Below, piece after piece: positions 25,262 through 34,164 of a DNA stretch of 64,000 nucleotides. This stretch comes from JAEYFP01 sp964579795 (GTDB lineage Bacteria > Bacillota > Clostridia > Lachnospirales > Lachnospiraceae): positions 44,562 to 108,561 of the forward strand of contig CAZOHM010000003.1 in the NCBI GenBank assembly GCA_964579795.1. The letters run 5' to 3'. The stretch's first letter is position 1. Every line of letters begins with the position of its first letter. The position numbers and the translations under genes are program-made. The notes under the pieces were generated by a model. That model saw only the letters and a list, made by a program, of their open reading frames with translations, made no database searches and had not been told where the DNA came from.

Positions 25262-28200
25262 ATGAACAGATTTAATAAGGGAAAATCTGAAGATAATTTG
25301 AAGGAAAAAAAGAAGAAGTATAACGGAAAAGAGGCATTACAGTGTCAACCGGTAGCGTGGGAGGATTTTCAGCAGAAAAAAGAAACTGAACAGCGTAAAA
25401 GAGAAAAGAAAAAATATGAATGGGACAGACCGTTAGTTGATGAGTCCTGGACGATTGATACTGATGTGCCGCCAGTAAAAAAGTCAACACCGGCATTAAA
25501 AACACCGCCAGAGTCAGCAGATGATATTGCAGGTGAACTTGAACGTAATATCATTAATTCCACAATCATGGAAGATGAGTTTCTGCTCGTAGAGGCAGAG
25601 CGTGCAAAAAAACAGGAATCACATACAAAACCGGAAGTGCATTCAAAGCCTGAAACATATTCCAGACCGGAAAGCATTTATGAGAAATATGCACGAGAAG
25701 ACAAGCAGAAGGAGTCGGCAAAGCCGGAACAGCCAGAAGTGGATGTCAGAGCAATTCGTGCTGCAGTAGATAAGAAGATTGTTATACAGTCTGAAGAATT
25801 AAAGAAAAAACGGACGAGTGCTGAACTGGAAAAGAACGGGAAAAAGGTCAGACGTCGTATTCAGAAATCAGATACCGCTAAGACAGATAAGACTGATAAA
25901 GTGAAGGCAGTTAAAGAAAAGAAGAGCAGGACTGCTGTAACAGGTGATAAAAAAACAGATCAAGAGGAACGAAAACTAAGTAAATTCAGAGAACAGTCTC
26001 TGAACTGGAGAGACGAGAGCATTAGCCGAGGCGTTGGAAACAATAATGTAAATCAAATGCTTGATGGTGAAGGCATGGGCTTTTCAGATGCAATACATGG
26101 TTTTTTTAATAAATTTTCAAATTTTTCCGGTTTGCAGTGGGCAACGGTTATCATGGCAGTCATCATTTTCTTTACAGGAATTACGACGACAGCAGTGTAT
26201 GCGAATTACCAGGGCGAGCAGAATAAGGCACAGGCAATTGCATCGCTCAGCCAGTTCAAAATGGAACCGGCAGGGGCTGTAGAGGCTATGGCAATGGATG
26301 AAGAACAGATGGAGTATGCTGCCGAAGAACCGGAAAAAACAACAGGCAAGGTACTTTCGCTTGTGTTAACTTCAGTAGAAAAGGATTTAAAGATCAAACT
26401 CGTTGATGAAGATGATACCCTTGTAAGAGGTGTTCCGTGGGGCGTAACAGTAACAGATCAATCGGGAAAAACATCAGAGAATGAGGATGATGATGAAGAT
26501 GGTATTATTCATCTGACAGACGTCAGTGCCGGAGAATACTCCGTGCAGCTGAATCCAAGTGATGCACTGTCAGATTATGTACTGCCTTCGCAGACGCAGA
26601 GTGTATCTGTAAAAGCAAAGGTGGAATATAAAGTCATTCAGAATATTAAGGATGAGATCAAGACTGAGAAAGAGGTCAATGCCGCAGTCGAGGATGCAAA
26701 CGGTAATCAGGCAGCCGATGTAGAAACAGGAAAAGCTTTGACCGATACAGTGGAATGGGCAGAATCTACTAAAACTGCCAATGGAGAAACCTATGAGGAA
26801 TCTGCAGTTGTTTTGACAAATACAGCCAAAGCACCAGAGCAGAGTAATATACTTGTGGCAGCACTGCAGACAATCCGAAACGCTGCCGGGTCAGGAATAA
26901 TATCGGAAAGAACATTGGCATTTCCTGCACTATTGACACAGACAACAACTGAAGAAACCGATCCTTCAACGCCGTCAGATCCAACGCCGTCAGATCCAAC
27001 ACCTTCAGATCCAACACCAGACCCGGATCCGGTCCCAGAACCAACAATTTCTGTGACACCATCGAGTCTGTCTGTCGAAAAAGGAAAAACCGGAAGCGTT
27101 TCCTACTCTACAAATAATGCTGAAGGGATGACTGTTACATGGTCAAGTGATAATACCGCGGTTGCAACCGTATCAGAGGGTACAGTTACAGGTGTCAGTG
27201 CCGGTTCAGCTACTATTACAGCACAGATAGAAGGAAAATGTTCTGCGACCTGCAGCGTTACAGTAACAGAACCGCAGGAGGCAGCAGAGGTGACGATTAG
27301 TGCATCAACCGCAAGTGTTACTGTTGGAAAGAGCACAACATTGACAGCTTCAGCAAAACCGAGCGGCAATACAGTTTCATGGAGTTCGGATTCACCTTCA
27401 ATAGCTACCGTGAGCAATGGTACTATAACCGGAGTGAAGGAAGGAACAGCAATCATTACTGTTACCGGCTCAGCAGGAGGCAGCGCAACATGTACAGTTA
27501 CAGTTACAGCTGCAGCTGTGACAACAACGTTATCGCTTGATAAAACAGCAGCAAGTGTCGCAACTGGTTCGACTACAGCAATTACCGCTACCGTTACGCC
27601 GGCAGCTGCTGTAACATGGACAAGTTCAGATGCTTCAATTGCAACAGTTACCGGAAGCGGAACCAATAATGTAACAGGTACAGTCAAAGGTGTAAAGAAC
27701 GGAACAGCAACAATTACTGCAGCAAGTGGTGGTGTTTCCAAAACATGTACAGTGACTGTATCGGCATCAGATACAGCTCTGACACTGACCGGTACAGCGA
27801 GTACTGCAGTTGGAGCGACAACAAAAATAACAGCTACAGTGACTCCGACTGAGACTACAGTAGATTGGTCGATTTCGGATACAAAAATTGCAACCATCGC
27901 CAAAGATGGTTTGAACTGTAAAGTGACAGGTGTGAAAGCAGGCTCTGCAGTTTTGACCGCTAAAGGAAGTAATGGAATAACATCAACACTGACCATTACC
28001 GTGACTGAAAAGTATGCAGCAACTGCACAGTTATATGATAAAGATAAAAATGCACTGTATGTATATGAAAACAGCGCATACCGACTTGCTAAATATTCAG
28101 ATTATCTGAGTGGAAAGTTTACAAAATACTTCAAAAAAATTGAAGGATTCTTATATACCGGCTGGCAGACAATAGACGGGAAGACCTATTACTATAAAAA

Positions 28201-28885
28201 GGATCACACATATGTAACAGGCGAGCAGATTATAGCAGGTGTGAAATATAATTTCGCAACGGATGGAAGTCTGTCTCAAGGCTCGGGAACGCTTGGTATT
28301 GACGTTTCCAAGTATCAGCCGAGCATAAACTGGTCTTCTGTAAAGAGTTCCGGTATCAGTTATGCGATTGTTCGATGCGGCTATCGTGGTTCATCAACAG
28401 GTGCACTGATTCAGGATCCATACTTTGTATCACATATTAAAGGTGCTAAGTCAGCCGGATTAAAGGTTGGTGTATATTTCTTTACTACAGCACTTTCGGA
28501 AGCAGAAGCTGTTGAGGAAGCCAGTATGTGTGCAGCACTTTGCTCAGGATATGGTATTAATTATCCTGTATTTATGGATGTAGAGAGCAGTAATCGTGCA
28601 GGATTCAATTCCATGTCTGCTTCACAGCGTACGGCAATTATCAGAGCATTTTGTAATACTGTGAAATCCGCAGGTTATACGCCGGGTGTTTATGCAAATA
28701 AAACATGGCTCAGCAGCTATATGAATGCATCAGAGCTTTCGGGTTATAAAATCTGGCTTGCACAATACAATGCAGGCGGACCGACTTATTCGGGCAGATA
28801 CGATTTGTGGCAGTATACATCTAAGGGCTCTGTAAATGGTATTAGTGGTAATGTTGATATGAACCAATCCTATTTAGGCTATTAA
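25262..28885 (+). CDS. Large surface protein: cytoplasmic charged region, membrane anchor, four Big_2 domains and GH25 lysozyme
   Basis: The product has 1207 residues. Residues 1-285 are very rich in Lys and Glu and lack a signal peptide. One hydrophobic helix (about 290-315) would anchor it N-terminus inside. Outside lie a strand-rich region, a PSDPT linker (about 567-594), four bacterial Ig-like Big_2 repeats (about 595-920), a choline-binding-like segment (YTGWQTIDGKTYYY), and a GH25 muramidase domain (1012-1207) with GIDVSKYQ, FMDVES and the closing YTSKGSVNG. GH25 enzymes cut the MurNAc-GlcNAc bond of peptidoglycan. The gene splits rfbA from rfbC. A role in opening the wall for glycan attachment is possible but inferred. 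Confidence 0.88.
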   Translation: MNRFNKGKSEDNLKEKKKKYNGKEALQCQPVAWEDFQQKKETEQRKREKKKYEWDRPLVDESWTIDTDVPPVKKSTPALKTPPESADDIAGELERNIINSTIMEDEFLLVEAERAKKQESHTKPEVHSKPETYSRPESIYEKYAREDKQKESAKPEQPEVDVRAIRAAVDKKIVIQSEELKKKRTSAELEKNGKKVRRRIQKSDTAKTDKTDKVKAVKEKKSRTAVTGDKKTDQEERKLSKFREQSLNWRDESISRGVGNNNVNQMLDGEGMGFSDAIHGFFNKFSNFSGLQWATVIMAVIIFFTGITTTAVYANYQGEQNKAQAIASLSQFKMEPAGAVEAMAMDEEQMEYAAEEPEKTTGKVLSLVLTSVEKDLKIKLVDEDDTLVRGVPWGVTVTDQSGKTSENEDDDEDGIIHLTDVSAGEYSVQLNPSDALSDYVLPSQTQSVSVKAKVEYKVIQNIKDEIKTEKEVNAAVEDANGNQAADVETGKALTDTVEWAESTKTANGETYEESAVVLTNTAKAPEQSNILVAALQTIRNAAGSGIISERTLAFPALLTQTTTEETDPSTPSDPTPSDPTPSDPTPDPDPVPEPTISVTPSSLSVEKGKTGSVSYSTNNAEGMTVTWSSDNTAVATVSEGTVTGVSAGSATITAQIEGKCSATCSVTVTEPQEAAEVTISASTASVTVGKSTTLTASAKPSGNTVSWSSDSPSIATVSNGTITGVKEGTAIITVTGSAGGSATCTVTVTAAAVTTTLSLDKTAASVATGSTTAITATVTPAAAVTWTSSDASIATVTGSGTNNVTGTVKGVKNGTATITAASGGVSKTCTVTVSASDTALTLTGTASTAVGATTKITATVTPTETTVDWSISDTKIATIAKDGLNCKVTGVKAGSAVLTAKGSNGITSTLTITVTEKYAATAQLYDKDKNALYVYENSAYRLAKYSDYLSGKFTKYFKKIEGFLYTGWQTIDGKTYYYKKDHTYVTGEQIIAGVKYNFATDGSLSQGSGTLGIDVSKYQPSINWSSVKSSGISYAIVRCGYRGSSTGALIQDPYFVSHIKGAKSAGLKVGVYFFTTALSEAEAVEEASMCAALCSGYGINYPVFMDVESSNRAGFNSMSASQRTAIIRAFCNTVKSAGYTPGVYANKTWLSSYMNASELSGYKIWLAQYNAGGPTYSGRYDLWQYTSKGSVNGISGNVDMNQSYLGY
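26969..27013 (+). repeat. Three 15-bp tandem units coding the PSDPT linker
   Basis: Units start at 26969, 26984 and 26999. The first two are identical and the third differs at two bases. They encode a Pro/Thr/Asp-rich spacer before the Ig-like domains and could vary in number between strains. Confidence 0.75.
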
Positions 28886-28931
28886 CAAAGAATCAAAACA
28901 AAGAATAAAATAATGAAGAAGGAACAGAAAA

Positions 28932-29486
28932 ATGAGCAAAATCACAGTAGAGACTTGTCATATTGAGGGTCTAAAGGTTATTACACCAACCGTTTTCGGT
29001 GACAAACGCGGGTACTTTATGGAGACCTACAACTATAATGATTTTATGGAGGCAGGCATTAATCAGAATTTTGTGCAGGATAATCAGTCTGCATCAAAAA
29101 AAGGTGTTCTGCGCGGACTGCATTTTCAGATTAATTATCCGCAGGACAAGCTTGTCAGAGTCATTCGAGGAGAAGTATTTGATGTTGTTGTTGATATGAG
29201 AAAGGGTTCAAAAACCTACGGACAGTGGTATGGTGTTCGCCTGTCGGAAGAAAATAAAAAGATGTTTTTTATTCCGAAAAACTTTGCACATGGATTTGTT
29301 GTTCTTTCTGAATATGCGGAATTTGCTTATAAATGTACAGATTTTTATCACCCGAACGATGAAGGCGGTATCATCTGGAATGATGCAGAAATCGGAATAG
29401 ACTGGCCAATTGAACAGGGGACGGAGCTGATTATATCTGATAAGGATACAAAGTGGCCGACTCTGAAAGAACTGAATAATCATTAA
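28932..29486 (+). CDS. rfbC: dTDP-4-dehydrorhamnose 3,5-epimerase
   Basis: The product has 184 residues, the usual RmlC length. FGDKRGYFMETYN, VLRGLHFQ (catalytic His64) and the VRVIRGEVFDVVVD strand pair are characteristic of the cupin-fold epimerase. It makes dTDP-4-keto-L-rhamnose. The last pathway enzyme, the reductase RfbD, is not found in this window. AAGGAACAG precedes the ATG. A 21-bp perfect hairpin lies between this gene and the next. Confidence 0.95.
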   Translation: MSKITVETCHIEGLKVITPTVFGDKRGYFMETYNYNDFMEAGINQNFVQDNQSASKKGVLRGLHFQINYPQDKLVRVIRGEVFDVVVDMRKGSKTYGQWYGVRLSEENKKMFFIPKNFAHGFVVLSEYAEFAYKCTDFYHPNDEGGIIWNDAEIGIDWPIEQGTELIISDKDTKWPTLKELNNH

Positions 29487-29495
29487 GTAAAAGCT

Positions 29496-29516
29496 GGGGA
29501 CACATTTTGTGTCCCC
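29496..29516. repeat. Perfect GGGGACACA hairpin next to the wzm ribosome site
   Basis: GGGGACACA and TGTGTCCCC form a 9-bp perfect stem with a 3-base loop. The 3' arm touches the AAAGGAG of the next gene. No T tract follows, so it looks like an RNA stability or translation element, or a lone REP-like palindrome, rather than a terminator. Confidence 0.6.
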
Positions 29517-29528
29517 AAAGGAGATTTT

Positions 29529-30518
29529 ATGTCTAAGAAGAAAATTATGCTGATTATATCAGTATTTGTGCTTGCTCTAAATTGTTATATAATTTTTCAT
29601 CACAATCCACTGGCTGACCGATCACAGGAGTTAATTAAAAAAATCATATCCTGCATTATTCTGGATGGATTATATATTGTCTTTTCTGTAATGTATAATA
29701 AAATCATTGTTTTACCGGTTGAGCTGTACCAGAATCGAAGACTGATCTGGAAGTTGTCAAAGAATGACTTTAAAACAAGATATGCCGGTTCTTATCTTGG
29801 AATTGTATGGGCGTTTGTACAACCTGTTATAACTGTATTGCTTTACTGGTTTGTATTTACGATTGCTATACCTTCCAGAGCAGTGGCAGTAAAAGGTGAT
29901 ATTCAGGTGCCATATATTTTGTGGCTGATTGCCGGTATCGTACCGTGGTTTTTCTTTTCTGAAGCAATTTCTAACGGTACTAATGCACTTCTTGAGTATA
30001 ATTATCTAGTAAAAAAAGTTGTATTCAAAATCAGTATACTTCCGATTATTAAAATAATATCGGCACTGTTTGTACATGCATTTTTTATTGTATTTACATT
30101 GATTCTGTTTGCCTGCTATGGATATTATCCGGATTTGTATACATTGCAGATTTTCTATTATTCATTATGCATGTTTGTGTTTGTACTCGCATTTTGTTAT
30201 ATTTCCTGCTCGATTATTATCTTTTTCAGAGATTTGGGTCAGATAATTTCTATTGCATTGCAGGTTGGAATCTGGGCGACTCCTATTTTGTGGAATCTGG
30301 ATCAAATGGCGAAAAACCATCCGTATCTGAAGTTTATTTTCAAGTTGAATCCAATGAATTATATTGTTGAGGGCTACAGAAATGCACTAATTGACAAAAT
30401 CTGGTTTTGGGAAACATTTTATTCGACAGCATATTTTTGGATATTGACACTATGCATTTTTGCAGTTGGTGCATTGGTATTTAAGAGACTAAAAATTCAT
30501 TTTGCGGATGTACTGTAA
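29529..30518 (+). CDS. Polysaccharide ABC exporter permease (Wzm/TagG type)
   Basis: The product has 329 residues. An extra N-terminal helix pair (residues 5-60) comes before the ABC-2 permease core, which starts at LIWKLSKNDFKTRYAGSYLGIVWAFVQP, the hallmark of Wzm/TagG/KpsM permeases; about six more helices follow. ATG has AAAGGAG directly before it. The ATPase partner follows after 34 bp. Wzm/Wzt systems export complete polymers on an undecaprenyl anchor. The permease family normally has about 260 residues, so the N-terminal addition is notable. Confidence 0.92.
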   Translation: MSKKKIMLIISVFVLALNCYIIFHHNPLADRSQELIKKIISCIILDGLYIVFSVMYNKIIVLPVELYQNRRLIWKLSKNDFKTRYAGSYLGIVWAFVQPVITVLLYWFVFTIAIPSRAVAVKGDIQVPYILWLIAGIVPWFFFSEAISNGTNALLEYNYLVKKVVFKISILPIIKIISALFVHAFFIVFTLILFACYGYYPDLYTLQIFYYSLCMFVFVLAFCYISCSIIIFFRDLGQIISIALQVGIWATPILWNLDQMAKNHPYLKFIFKLNPMNYIVEGYRNALIDKIWFWETFYSTAYFWILTLCIFAVGALVFKRLKIHFADVL

Positions 30519-30552
30519 CAGGAATCATTGATGGGAGAAATCAGGTAAACGA

Positions 30553-31827
30553 ATGGAAGAATCAGTAGCAATTCAGATTGAACATCTGACGAAAATTTAT
30601 AAATTATACGACAGAAACCGTGACAGACTCAAAGAAGCACTGCATATCGGCAAAAATGTCAACAGCCGAGAACACTATGCATTAAATGATGTCAGCCTGA
30701 CTGTTCATACAGGAGAAACGGTTGGAATTATCGGGACGAATGGTTCCGGAAAATCAACTATTCTGAAAATTATTACAGGTGTATTGAACCAGTCAGCCGG
30801 AGATATTCAAATCAATGGACGTATTTCTGCACTGCTAGAGCTTGGTGCCGGTTTTAATATGGAGTTTACCGGTATCGAGAATATTTATCTGAATGGAACA
30901 ATGATTGGCTTTTCCGAGGAAGAGATAGATGAAAAGCTGCAGGATATTCTGGATTTTGCTGACATAGGTGAGTTTGTGAACCAGAAGGTCAAAACTTATT
31001 CCAGTGGTATGTTTGTTCGTCTGGCTTTTGCAGTAGCAATTAACATTGATCCGGAGATTTTGATTGTTGATGAAGCACTTTCTGTAGGAGATGTATTTTT
31101 TCAGAATAAATGTTATCGTAAATTTGAGGATTTCAAAAAACAGGGAAAGACCATTCTGTTTGTAAGTCATGACTTAAGCAGTATCAGCAAATACTGTGAT
31201 CGTGTTGTCCTTTTGGAAAAAGGAAAAAAGCTGGGAGAAGGAGAACCAAAGGAAATCATAGATATGTATAAAAAGGTGCTTGTCGGTCAGCTGGAAAGAA
31301 AGGCTGATACCGGAAAGAGCGCCATGTATGGAACAGGAAGCAAGTGGAAGGATCAGATGACATTAAATCCGAAGCTGGATGAGTATGGAAGCGGACTTGC
31401 AGAATTCGAAGATTACTGTGCTTATGACAATGAAGGTATCATTACCAATACTATTATTAAGGGTGAGGAATTTACTGTCAAACTCAAAATTCGATTTTTT
31501 GAAAGTATTCAGGATCCGATTTTTGCTGTATCCTTTAAAAACATGCAGGGTACAGAAATTACCGGCACGAATACAATGTTTGAAAAAATTACAACGGGGA
31601 CGCCAGAGCCTGGAGATGTCATGACTGCAACGTTTACACAAAACATGAGTTTGCAGGGTGGAGAGTATTTAGTTTCACTTGGCTGTGTTGGGTATCGTGA
31701 AGGAAATTTCACAGTTTATCACAGACTCTATGATGTATTTAATCTAACAGTCATTTCTTCAAAAAATACTACTGGCTATTATGACATGGATTCAATTGTT
31801 ACGGTGAGAAAAAACGATGAAGAATAA
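30553..31827 (+). CDS. Polysaccharide ABC exporter ATPase with carbohydrate-binding tail (Wzt type)
   Basis: The product has 424 residues. The ATPase part (1-245) has Walker A GTNGSGKST, the KTYSSGMFVRLAFA signature and Walker B ILIVDEALSVGD, which is specific to the Wzt/TagH branch. Residues about 280-424 form a strand-rich domain like the Wzt C-terminal carbohydrate-binding module, which in Escherichia coli O8/O9a recognises the capped end of the polymer. It overlaps the next gene by 11 bp, and that gene encodes a candidate capping enzyme. The tail call rests on length, strand pattern and context. Confidence 0.88.
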   Translation: MEESVAIQIEHLTKIYKLYDRNRDRLKEALHIGKNVNSREHYALNDVSLTVHTGETVGIIGTNGSGKSTILKIITGVLNQSAGDIQINGRISALLELGAGFNMEFTGIENIYLNGTMIGFSEEEIDEKLQDILDFADIGEFVNQKVKTYSSGMFVRLAFAVAINIDPEILIVDEALSVGDVFFQNKCYRKFEDFKKQGKTILFVSHDLSSISKYCDRVVLLEKGKKLGEGEPKEIIDMYKKVLVGQLERKADTGKSAMYGTGSKWKDQMTLNPKLDEYGSGLAEFEDYCAYDNEGIITNTIIKGEEFTVKLKIRFFESIQDPIFAVSFKNMQGTEITGTNTMFEKITTGTPEPGDVMTATFTQNMSLQGGEYLVSLGCVGYREGNFTVYHRLYDVFNLTVISSKNTTGYYDMDSIVTVRKNDEE

Positions 31828-34162
31828 CAAAGAAAAAATGGACGCAATTGGAAATGTAGTGCTTAACTATAATTATTATTCTGGAGAAGACTTGTATTCT
31901 GAAGGTGCCAGTGAGGATATTCTGCTTGACCTTGTTACAAGATATGAGGAATCGGAGTATGAGCATGTGATTCAAAACAGTCGCTCCTGGTCAGTAATGT
32001 ATCATTTGTCGCATGTAAGAGAAAATATTGTAAGCTGGCTTCCAATAGACAAAACGTCCAGCGTTTTGGAAATCGGTGCAGGATGTGGGGCAATTACAGG
32101 AAAGCTTTCACAAATGGCGCAAAAGGTTACGTGTATTGAACTGAGCAAAAAGCGCAGTCTGATTAATGCGACCAGACATAAGACATGTGATAATATTGAA
32201 ATAGTGGTAGGAAATTTTGAAGACATTGAAAAGGAATTGACAGAAACATATGACTATATTACGTTGATTGGCGTACTTGAATATGCAGAGAGCTATATTA
32301 ACGCCAAGTCTCCATATGATGAGTTCCTGCGTATTGTCGGAAAACATCTTGCTCCCGGTGGAAAGCTAGTTGTTGCAATTGAAAATAAATATGGACTCAA
32401 GTATTTTGCAGGCTGTAAGGAAGATCATACAGGTAGATACTATGAGGGAATTGAAGGCTACACGCAGTCTGGTGGAGTGAAGACATTTTCACAGGAAGGT
32501 CTTTTGAAAACTTTACAGAGGGCAGGACTTCAATCAAAGTTCTATTATCCGTATCCGGATTATAAACTGCCACATACTATATATTCAGACGAATATCTTC
32601 CGAAAGCTGGAGAACTGACAACAAATATCAGAAATTTTGATGCAGACAGAGTTGTGACTTTTGATGAGGCAAAAGTGTTTGATTCACTGATTGAAGAGGG
32701 ACTTTTCCCGCACTATTCCAATTCGTTTCTTATCATCGCTTCTTATGACGACATCAGGAAAAATGTATCGGAAATGGCAGTCTATGCAAAATATGCAAAT
32801 GAACGTTCAGCTCAGTTTCGTACAGCAACCTTAATAACCGAGAAGCAGAATGGGAGTCGGGCTGTATATAAGAGAGCGTTATGCGCCAGGGCCAATGATC
32901 ATATCCGCATGATTTATGATAATTATAAGGCACTTTGTAAAATGTATGAGAAGACAAAGCTCAAGCCAAATTCATGTTCCTTTATACCACAGGAAGAGGA
33001 ACAGCTTCCCGTAGAAGGTGTCTTCTCAAAGGGAAATGACCAAGTGGAGCTTGCGTACCTGAAAGGGATGACACTTGAAAAGTATTTGGATATTCTGGAG
33101 AGTCAGTCTGACTATGAGGGAATGCAGCATGTTATTTTGGAATATCAAGAACTTGTAGGCTCAACATTGACAGATAAGGCAGAGACATTCACCATGTCTG
33201 ATGAATTTAAAAGCATATTTGGAGAGCCGAAGCTTACGAAAGAATACGAGGCACTGACTGGCTGCAATTTTGATATGATTTTCTCAAATATTGTATTTGA
33301 TGAAACGACGGGTCCGAATGGAGCCTGGAATGTACTGGATTATGAATGGGTATTCCATTTTCTGATTCCGACAAAATTTATTATTTACCGTGCATTATTC
33401 TATTATTTTCAAAATCGCATGGGAAGCGGTATGCTGTCATATCTTGTAAATAAGGGGACTGATATTTACCGCGAGTGTGGAATAGATGATGAAGAGTGCG
33501 CACTTTTTGCAAAAATGGAGCATAGCTTTCAAGTGTCTATTATTGAAGGAGTTGCTTCTTTGGAAGTCATGCATGCCATGATGCCTACTGCAACGGTAAA
33601 GCTGGAAAGAGCGATTGCACAGGATTGTTATTTGAGAAATTTGAATACTCCAAAGGTTTATTTTAGCCGTGGAGAAGGATTTGTTACTGAAAATCAGCTG
33701 TATTTAATGGCTGATGTGACAGAGGAACACCTGGTAACACTTAATATCCCACTGGATGGAAATACTAGTTCACTGAGAATAGATCCAACAGAGTATCCGT
33801 GTCTGATTCATGTGGAAAAGCTAGAATTGGTTATGGCTGATGGGGAAAAAACAGAACTGTCAAGATTTCTGATGAATGGTTATGCGATTTCTGAGAAGAC
33901 AATTTTGTACGATACATTTGATGCGCAGATAATTCTGGAGCAGTTGGATGAGACAGCACAAACTCTTCATGTAGAATACCTTGTTACAATGATTGATGAG
34001 ACGTTTTACAGAGAAATCAAAGAAATGCTTATTAAGAAGATAGAAAGTGAGAAAGAATCACTGACGTTGTTAGACCGGATACTGCTGAAATGCAAAATGA
34101 AGGCACCGGATGAAACACCGGAAGGTTTCGCATATAATATGGAAAGTGAAGCGAAGGAATAA
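31817..34162 (+). CDS. Methyltransferase fused to a kinase-like domain (WbdD-like chain-terminator candidate)
   Basis: The product has 781 residues. Residues about 80-310 form a class I SAM methyltransferase (motif I VLEIGAGCGAITGKL, then a LVVAIENKYGLKYFAG segment). Residues about 335-590 have the marks of a kinase fold: Lys352 in VYKRAL, Asp486-x4-Asn491 in FDMIFSNIVF, and Asp508 in VLDYEW. A strand-rich tail of about 190 residues follows. WbdD of O9a also joins a methyltransferase to a kinase and caps the polymer to stop growth. The place right after wzt fits. The kinase domain is recognised by eye only, so the full role is inferred. Confidence 0.72.
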   Translation: MKNNKEKMDAIGNVVLNYNYYSGEDLYSEGASEDILLDLVTRYEESEYEHVIQNSRSWSVMYHLSHVRENIVSWLPIDKTSSVLEIGAGCGAITGKLSQMAQKVTCIELSKKRSLINATRHKTCDNIEIVVGNFEDIEKELTETYDYITLIGVLEYAESYINAKSPYDEFLRIVGKHLAPGGKLVVAIENKYGLKYFAGCKEDHTGRYYEGIEGYTQSGGVKTFSQEGLLKTLQRAGLQSKFYYPYPDYKLPHTIYSDEYLPKAGELTTNIRNFDADRVVTFDEAKVFDSLIEEGLFPHYSNSFLIIASYDDIRKNVSEMAVYAKYANERSAQFRTATLITEKQNGSRAVYKRALCARANDHIRMIYDNYKALCKMYEKTKLKPNSCSFIPQEEEQLPVEGVFSKGNDQVELAYLKGMTLEKYLDILESQSDYEGMQHVILEYQELVGSTLTDKAETFTMSDEFKSIFGEPKLTKEYEALTGCNFDMIFSNIVFDETTGPNGAWNVLDYEWVFHFLIPTKFIIYRALFYYFQNRMGSGMLSYLVNKGTDIYRECGIDDEECALFAKMEHSFQVSIIEGVASLEVMHAMMPTATVKLERAIAQDCYLRNLNTPKVYFSRGEGFVTENQLYLMADVTEEHLVTLNIPLDGNTSSLRIDPTEYPCLIHVEKLELVMADGEKTELSRFLMNGYAISEKTILYDTFDAQIILEQLDETAQTLHVEYLVTMIDETFYREIKEMLIKKIESEKESLTLLDRILLKCKMKAPDETPEGFAYNMESEAKE

Positions 34163-34164
34163 AG

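Noticed and set aside
27103..27996. A 297-codon open frame on the minus strand inside the Ig-like domains
   Set aside because: It mirrors a Thr/Val/Ala-rich repeat region of the plus-strand gene, has no ribosome site and gives a low-complexity product.
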